The notes beneath the pieces are model-generated. The model had not been told where the DNA came from. It saw only the letters and a program-made list of their open reading frames with translations, and did no database searches. Made by a program: the position numbers and the translations under genes. Of a DNA stretch of 25,670 nt, positions 22,158 through 25,670 are shown piece by piece (the first letter of the stretch is position 1; each line of letters begins with the position of its first letter). The stretch comes from Pedococcus sp. (GTDB lineage Bacteria; Actinomycetota; Actinomycetes; Actinomycetales; Dermatophilaceae), in NCBI GenBank assembly GCA_025936615.1, contig JAICSZ010000001.1, positions 1-25,670 of the forward strand, written 5' to 3'.

Positions 22158-22700
22158 GTGGCCGACACACGGGACCGCGCCCTGGACGCCGCCATCGACC
22201 TGCTCGCCACCGGCGGCCTGCGCGCCCTCACGCACGGGCGGGTCGACGACCGCGCGGAGCTCCCGCGCGGCTCGACCTCCAACTACTTCCGCACCCGCGA
22301 CGCCCTCTGGGTCGGCGTGGCCAACCGCATCCTCGAGCGCGAGCTCGCCATGGTCGACGCGACGGTCCTCCCCACGACGACCGAGGAGCTCGTCGACGCC
22401 CTGTGCGCCCTGTATGCCGTGGCCACCGGGCCGATGCGCGCCGTCACCACCGCGCGCATGGTGCTCTTCGTCGAGGGAAGCCACCACACGGGGCTCCGAG
22501 AAGCGCTGTCGCACGGTCGGGTCCTCATGATGGCGTCCGCCGAGCGGCTGCTGCGAACCTTCGGCGTGTCCGACCCCGCGACGGCCGCCGTCACGCTGGG
22601 CGCAGTCTACGAGGGGATGCTTCTGCACGCCGTTGCCCGGGATGACGACCGCGACCCCCGGCCGTTGCTCGACCTCGTCGTGCGCGCCTCCCTGCGCTGA
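22158..22700 (+). CDS. TetR-family transcriptional regulator
   Basis: A 180-aa regulator. The N-terminal helix-turn-helix domain (about 5-50) reads RDRALDAAIDLLATGGLRALTHGRVDDRAELPRGSTSNYFRTRDALW, with the usual S-x-x-Y-F-x-x-x-[DE]-x-L end. The ligand domain is helical and ends PLLDLVVRASLR. The start is GTG 22158, very close to a TATAGT -10 box, so translation may be leaderless or nearly so. The inverted repeat immediately upstream is its probable binding site, controlling itself and the divergent epoxide-hydrolase-like gene. The ligand is unknown. Confidence 0.92.
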   Translation: MADTRDRALDAAIDLLATGGLRALTHGRVDDRAELPRGSTSNYFRTRDALWVGVANRILERELAMVDATVLPTTTEELVDALCALYAVATGPMRAVTTARMVLFVEGSHHTGLREALSHGRVLMMASAERLLRTFGVSDPATAAVTLGAVYEGMLLHAVARDDDRDPRPLLDLVVRASLR

Positions 22701-22709
22701 TCGCTGGCC

Positions 22710-22740
22710 GTCGCCGGGTCACTACCGGCTCACCGGCGAC
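22710..22740 (+). terminator. Hairpin just after the tetR stop
   Basis: GTCGCCGG (22710-22717) and CCGGCGAC (22733-22740) are perfectly complementary with a 15-nt loop, 10 bp after the TetR stop codon. There is no T-tract. It overlaps the start of the coding-like stretch listed next, so the repeat could be incidental. Confidence 0.4.
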
Positions 22741-22820
22741 CCCGACCTCGGCTGCCACGACCACACCCTCGCGGCCGTCAACGGCACCTTCACCACCGAT
22801 CGCACCGACTGCTGGGGGCG
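22717..22820 (+). pseudogene. Short coding-like remnant
   Basis: In the frame beginning CAC TAC CGG at 22717, about 35 codons end almost entirely in C, far more strongly than ordinary spacer. The reading is HYRLTGDPDLGCHDHTL followed by AAVNGTFTTDRTDCWG. There is no start codon close by and the signal fades after 22820. The opposite strand shares the wobble position but reads less protein-like, with Trp and Arg runs. I do not recognise the peptide. It is most likely a decayed gene fragment caught between tetR and the histidine kinase gene. Confidence 0.3.
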
Positions 22821-22874
22821 CGGCGCGGCGCCATGGCGTCATTCCTTGGTGCGTGACGGCAATACTGGCCGCCA

Positions 22875-24338
22875 TCACCCCGGGGACGGACCCACCTGCT
22901 GGTTCTCGACCTGGGTCGGCAGGGTCACCGTGAACACGGTCCGCCCCGGGACCGACTCGACGGTGAGGGTGCCGTGCTGCTCCTGGCTCACGATCCGCCA
23001 GGCCGTGTCCAGCCCCAGCCCCGTGCCCTGCCCCTGGGGCTTGGTGGTGAAGAACGGCTCGAAGATCCGCGTCCGCACGTCGTCCGGGATCCCCGGACCG
23101 TCGTCCTCGATCTCGACCACGACCGCCCCGCCGTCCGCACTCCCGTCGGCCGCCCGGGCGGCGCGCGTGCGGATCGTGAGGGTGCCCCTGCCCTCGGTGG
23201 CGTCCACGGCGTTGTCCACGATGTTCGTCCACACCTGGTTGAGCGTGTTGCCCACGACGTGCACGGGCGGAAGGGTGCGGTCGTACTCGCGTCGGATGGT
23301 GACGTTACGCAGCCGGTGGTCGAGGATCACCAGCGTGCCGTCGAGCTCGGCGTGCACGTCGACGTCCTGCTCGGTGGCGCGGTCCATGTGCGTGTATCCC
23401 TTGACCGCAGCGACCAGGTCGGAGATGCGCTGGCTGCTGCGGGCCAGGATCTCGGTCGACTCGCTGAGCGTCGCGCTCGCGTCGAGCCAGCGCAGGGTGG
23501 GAGCGAGCGCCTCGTCGGGCACCGCTCCGGCGAGCGCGTCGAGGTCGGCCGGGCTGGCGCCGAGCAACGCGAGGCCCGGTGCAAGGGACCACCCCTGCGG
23601 TATGCCGCGTCGCCCGAGCCAGCCCTCCACGTCCCGTTCGCGCCGGTCCAGGTCCATGGGGTCGACCGGCGCAGGCGTGTGCGAGTCGTCAACGGGCCGG
23701 GCGCCGGCGGCGAACGCGGTCACCGCCTGCCACTGATCGGCGCCCAGGCCTGCGCCCACCAGGTCGCGTGTGGCCAGGTCCCGGGTGCCCATCGCCTCCA
23801 CCATCCGCGCCACCGCACGGGTGACCGCTGCGGAAGGGTTGTTGAGCTCGTGGGCCAGACCGGCGGAGAGCTTGCCCAGGGCTGCCATCTTCTCGAGGTA
23901 GCGGGCCTGCTCCGCGCGGACCAGCTCCGCGTTCTGGACCTCCAGCTCGCCAGAGCGCAGCCGCTCGGTGATGTCGCGGAAGAAGCCGTGCGTCGCGACC
24001 ACCTCGTGACCCACGACGCGCGAGGTGACGCTGCCCTCCACCGGGACGGCCCGGCCGTCCTTGGCCACGAAGACCGCGTCCATCGACGGTATCGGCTCCC
24101 CCTTGATGGCCTGCTGGAAGAGCAGCTGGCAGTGCGCCACCGAGCTCTCGTGGATGATGTCCCAGATGTTGAGGCCGCTGAGGTCATCGGCGCTGTAGCC
24201 GAGGGTGTCGAACCAGGCCTGGTTGACGAACTCGAAGGTTCCGTCGGGTCGGACGCTCTGGATCATCTCCCAGGCGTTGTCGATGACGGCGCGGTAGCGC
24301 TGCTCGCTCTCCGCGAGCCGCAGGCTCTCCTCGGTCAC
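22875..24338 (-). CDS. PAS-domain sensor histidine kinase
   Basis: A 487-aa kinase without membrane segments, hence cytoplasmic. The start is GTG 24338 with GGGGAGG just upstream. A PAS domain spans residues about 12-125 (SEQRYRAVIDNAWEMIQSV to FFRDITERLR). The H-box is LGKLSAGLAHELNNP with His163. The ATPase domain has the N-box WTNIVDNAVDAT, G1 EDDGPGIP, the F-box EPFFTTK and G2 GTGLGLDTAW. Between the H-box and SQRISDLVAAVKGYTHMD there are about 120 residues instead of the usual 40-60, so an extra domain is inserted in the dimerisation region. It is divergent from the receiver-flavoprotein gene and is its obvious partner. The frame runs on upstream only as antisense of that gene. Confidence 0.93.
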   Translation of the reverse strand: MTEESLRLAESEQRYRAVIDNAWEMIQSVRPDGTFEFVNQAWFDTLGYSADDLSGLNIWDIIHESSVAHCQLLFQQAIKGEPIPSMDAVFVAKDGRAVPVEGSVTSRVVGHEVVATHGFFRDITERLRSGELEVQNAELVRAEQARYLEKMAALGKLSAGLAHELNNPSAAVTRAVARMVEAMGTRDLATRDLVGAGLGADQWQAVTAFAAGARPVDDSHTPAPVDPMDLDRRERDVEGWLGRRGIPQGWSLAPGLALLGASPADLDALAGAVPDEALAPTLRWLDASATLSESTEILARSSQRISDLVAAVKGYTHMDRATEQDVDVHAELDGTLVILDHRLRNVTIRREYDRTLPPVHVVGNTLNQVWTNIVDNAVDATEGRGTLTIRTRAARAADGSADGGAVVVEIEDDGPGIPDDVRTRIFEPFFTTKPQGQGTGLGLDTAWRIVSQEQHGTLTVESVPGRTVFTVTLPTQVENQQVGPSPG

Positions 24339-24479
24339 CCAGACCTCCCCAGTGGGTTCTACCGGCGACGCCTCATGCGAACGTCGGTTGCCCGGGAGCC
24401 CTGCCTCGCCACAGTGTAGGGCGGGACTGGTGTCGGGACCGCGCTCCGAGAGTCGCGGAGGAAGGGTGGAGGTGTCGCG

Positions 24480-25670
24480 GTGGCCAAGCCGGTGATCCTC
24501 GCCGTGGACGACGACGCCGAGGTCCTCCAAGCGGTGGCTCGAGACGTCCGGCAAGGCTTCGGCGAGCGGTTCCGGGTCATCCGCGCCGACTCCGGCGAGC
24601 GTGCCCTCGAAGTGCTGCGCCAGGTGAAGCTCGAGGGCGACGCGGTGGCGCTGCTGCTCGTCGACCAGCGGATGCCCCACATGACGGGCGTGGAGCTGCT
24701 CGCCGAGGCCACCAGCCTGTTTCCGGACGCGAAGCGGGTTCTCCTGACGGCCTACGCCGACACCGACATCGCGATCCGGGCCATCAACGACGTACGCCTG
24801 GACCACTACCTCGTCAAGCCGTGGGACCCACCCGAGGAGCGCCTGTACCCGGTGCTCGACGACCTGCTCGGCGACTGGACCTCGAACCACGAGCCGCCGT
24901 TCGAGGGCGTCCGCCTGGTCGGGCACCGCTGGTCGCCGGAGGCCCACACGGCGAGGGACTTCCTCGCCCGCAGCCAGGTTCCGTACCAGTGGCTGGACCT
25001 GGACAAGGAGGACGAGGCGCGCCACCTGCTCGACCTGGTCGGCGGCAACCCGGACGACCCCGAGGACGACGGACCCCTGCTGGTGTTCCCAGACGGCTCG
25101 GTGCTGCGGCGGCCGACTCCCGAGGGCATCGCCGACCGCCTCGGTCTTCGCGGCAGCCTCGACGTCCCCCTCTACGACCTCGTCATCGTCGGCGGCGGGC
25201 CGGCCGGTCTGGGTGCGGCGGTCTACGCCACCTCGGAGGGGTTGCGCACCGCGCTGGTCGAGCGCGAGACCACCGGTGGCCAGGCAGGCATGAGCTCGCG
25301 GATCGAGAACTACCTGGGCTTCCCCTCCGGCCTGACCGGTGCGGACCTGGCCCGTCGCGCCACGACCCAGGCTCGTCGGTTCGGCACCCAGATGCTGCTC
25401 ACGCGGGACGCCGTGGCGCTCTCGGAGTCGGCGGGCAGCCTCGGCATCTCCCTCGCGGACGGAGGAGAGGTTCGAGCCCACTGTGTCCTGGTCTGCACCG
25501 GTGTCTCCTACCGGCAGCTCAACGTGCCGGGCGCCCAGGCCCTCATCGGTCGCGGGGTCTACTACGGGGCCGGCCTGTCGGAGGTCGCCAGTGTGCGCGG
25601 CGAGGACGTCGTGGTCGTGGGCGGCGCGAACTCCGCCGGGCAGGCGGCCGTCCACTTCGCCCGGGTGGCC
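24480..25670 (+). CDS. Response regulator fused to TrxR-like flavoprotein (partial)
   Basis: 397 codons are present and the gene runs off the right edge. The start is GTG 24480 with GGAGG 7 nt upstream. Residues 5-120 are a receiver: acidic pocket DDD (10-12), phospho-acceptor Asp62 in LLVDQRMP, Thr in LLTAYAD and Lys in LVKPWDP. Residues about 145-225 look like a glutaredoxin/thioredoxin-fold linker (GVRLVGHRWSPEAH), but without a CxxC. From about residue 235 a FAD domain starts (VIVGGGPAGLGAAVYA), with GGQAGMSSRIENYLGFP and a second dinucleotide motif VVVVGGANSAGQAA. Where thioredoxin reductases have CATC, this one reads YYGAGLSEV, so it cannot be a standard thioredoxin reductase. The divergent kinase probably phosphorylates Asp62. 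Confidence 0.92.
   Translation, partial: MAKPVILAVDDDAEVLQAVARDVRQGFGERFRVIRADSGERALEVLRQVKLEGDAVALLLVDQRMPHMTGVELLAEATSLFPDAKRVLLTAYADTDIAIRAINDVRLDHYLVKPWDPPEERLYPVLDDLLGDWTSNHEPPFEGVRLVGHRWSPEAHTARDFLARSQVPYQWLDLDKEDEARHLLDLVGGNPDDPEDDGPLLVFPDGSVLRRPTPEGIADRLGLRGSLDVPLYDLVIVGGGPAGLGAAVYATSEGLRTALVERETTGGQAGMSSRIENYLGFPSGLTGADLARRATTQARRFGTQMLLTRDAVALSESAGSLGISLADGGEVRAHCVLVCTGVSYRQLNVPGAQALIGRGVYYGAGLSEVASVRGEDVVVVGGANSAGQAAVHFARVA

Noticed and set aside
22875..25655. A 926-codon open frame on the minus strand extending the histidine kinase upstream
   Set aside because: The part above 24338 is antisense to the receiver-flavoprotein gene and lacks kinase-type domains; a GTG with a strong ribosome site at 24338 begins just before the PAS domain.
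1..25670. CRISPR arrays, tRNA or rRNA genes, insertion sequences, integrases
   Set aside because: No regular spaced repeats of array length, no cloverleaf-like segment and no transposase or integrase motif were seen; I cannot exclude a tRNA missed by eye.

Overview
The window is about 25.7 kb of high-GC DNA (roughly 70% by eye, with third codon positions almost all G or C). It comes from an actinomycete-type genome. Supporting signs are GTG starts, several TANNNT -10 boxes placed 5-7 nt before a start codon (leaderless style), a long glutamine-dependent NAD synthetase, a SARP (BTAD) regulator, an actinobacterial-type SoxR and a DinB/DUF664 protein. A member of the Micrococcales (Intrasporangiaceae-like) is my impression from protein style, not a demonstrated assignment. 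I see no rRNA, tRNA, CRISPR array, transposase or phage gene; this looks like ordinary chromosome. The first and last genes are cut by the window edges.

Layout. 1-3986: a truncated secreted protein (-), a 130-bp spacer with direct repeats, two short coding-like fragments, a DUF808 membrane protein (-), an Orc1/Cdc6-like AAA ATPase (-), then a rhodanese to small-protein pair (-). 4073-7527: Fpg/Nei DNA glycosylase (-), divergent from a DHA2 drug exporter (+), which converges on an App1-type phosphatase (-). 7739-8631: a predicted leaderless 34-aa ORF overlapping a fructosamine-kinase-family gene (+). 8645-11542: a three-gene operon SDR > QueA-like > DinB (-), divergent from soxR (+) across an interval with SoxR-like inverted repeats.

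11641-18187 is the most interesting block. A hemerythrin-domain gene (+) and a BBE-like FAD oxidoreductase (-) flank a two-gene unit made of a small SARP/BTAD regulator and a stand-alone AAA/TPR ATPase, which look like the two halves of an AfsR-like large SARP. The promoters of both flanking genes carry three CAAG-type heptamers in direct orientation with exact 11-bp spacing, followed 8 bp later by a -10-like hexamer. That is the known geometry of SARP operators, so a local SARP regulon linking a di-iron/O2-type protein and a flavin oxidase is a concrete, testable prediction.

18188-22700: a 350-bp spacer, a hypothetical protein (+), NAD synthetase (-) just downstream of an epoxide-hydrolase-like gene (-), and a divergent TetR regulator (+) with a clear operator between the last two. 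22701-25670: a short coding-like remnant, a PAS histidine kinase (-) with an unusually long insertion after its H-box, and a divergent, truncated response regulator fused to a thioredoxin-reductase-like flavoprotein that lacks the catalytic CxxC. Redox themes recur (SoxR, hemerythrin, BBE oxidase, NadE, receiver-flavoprotein), but apart from the operator evidence I cannot show that these units act together.
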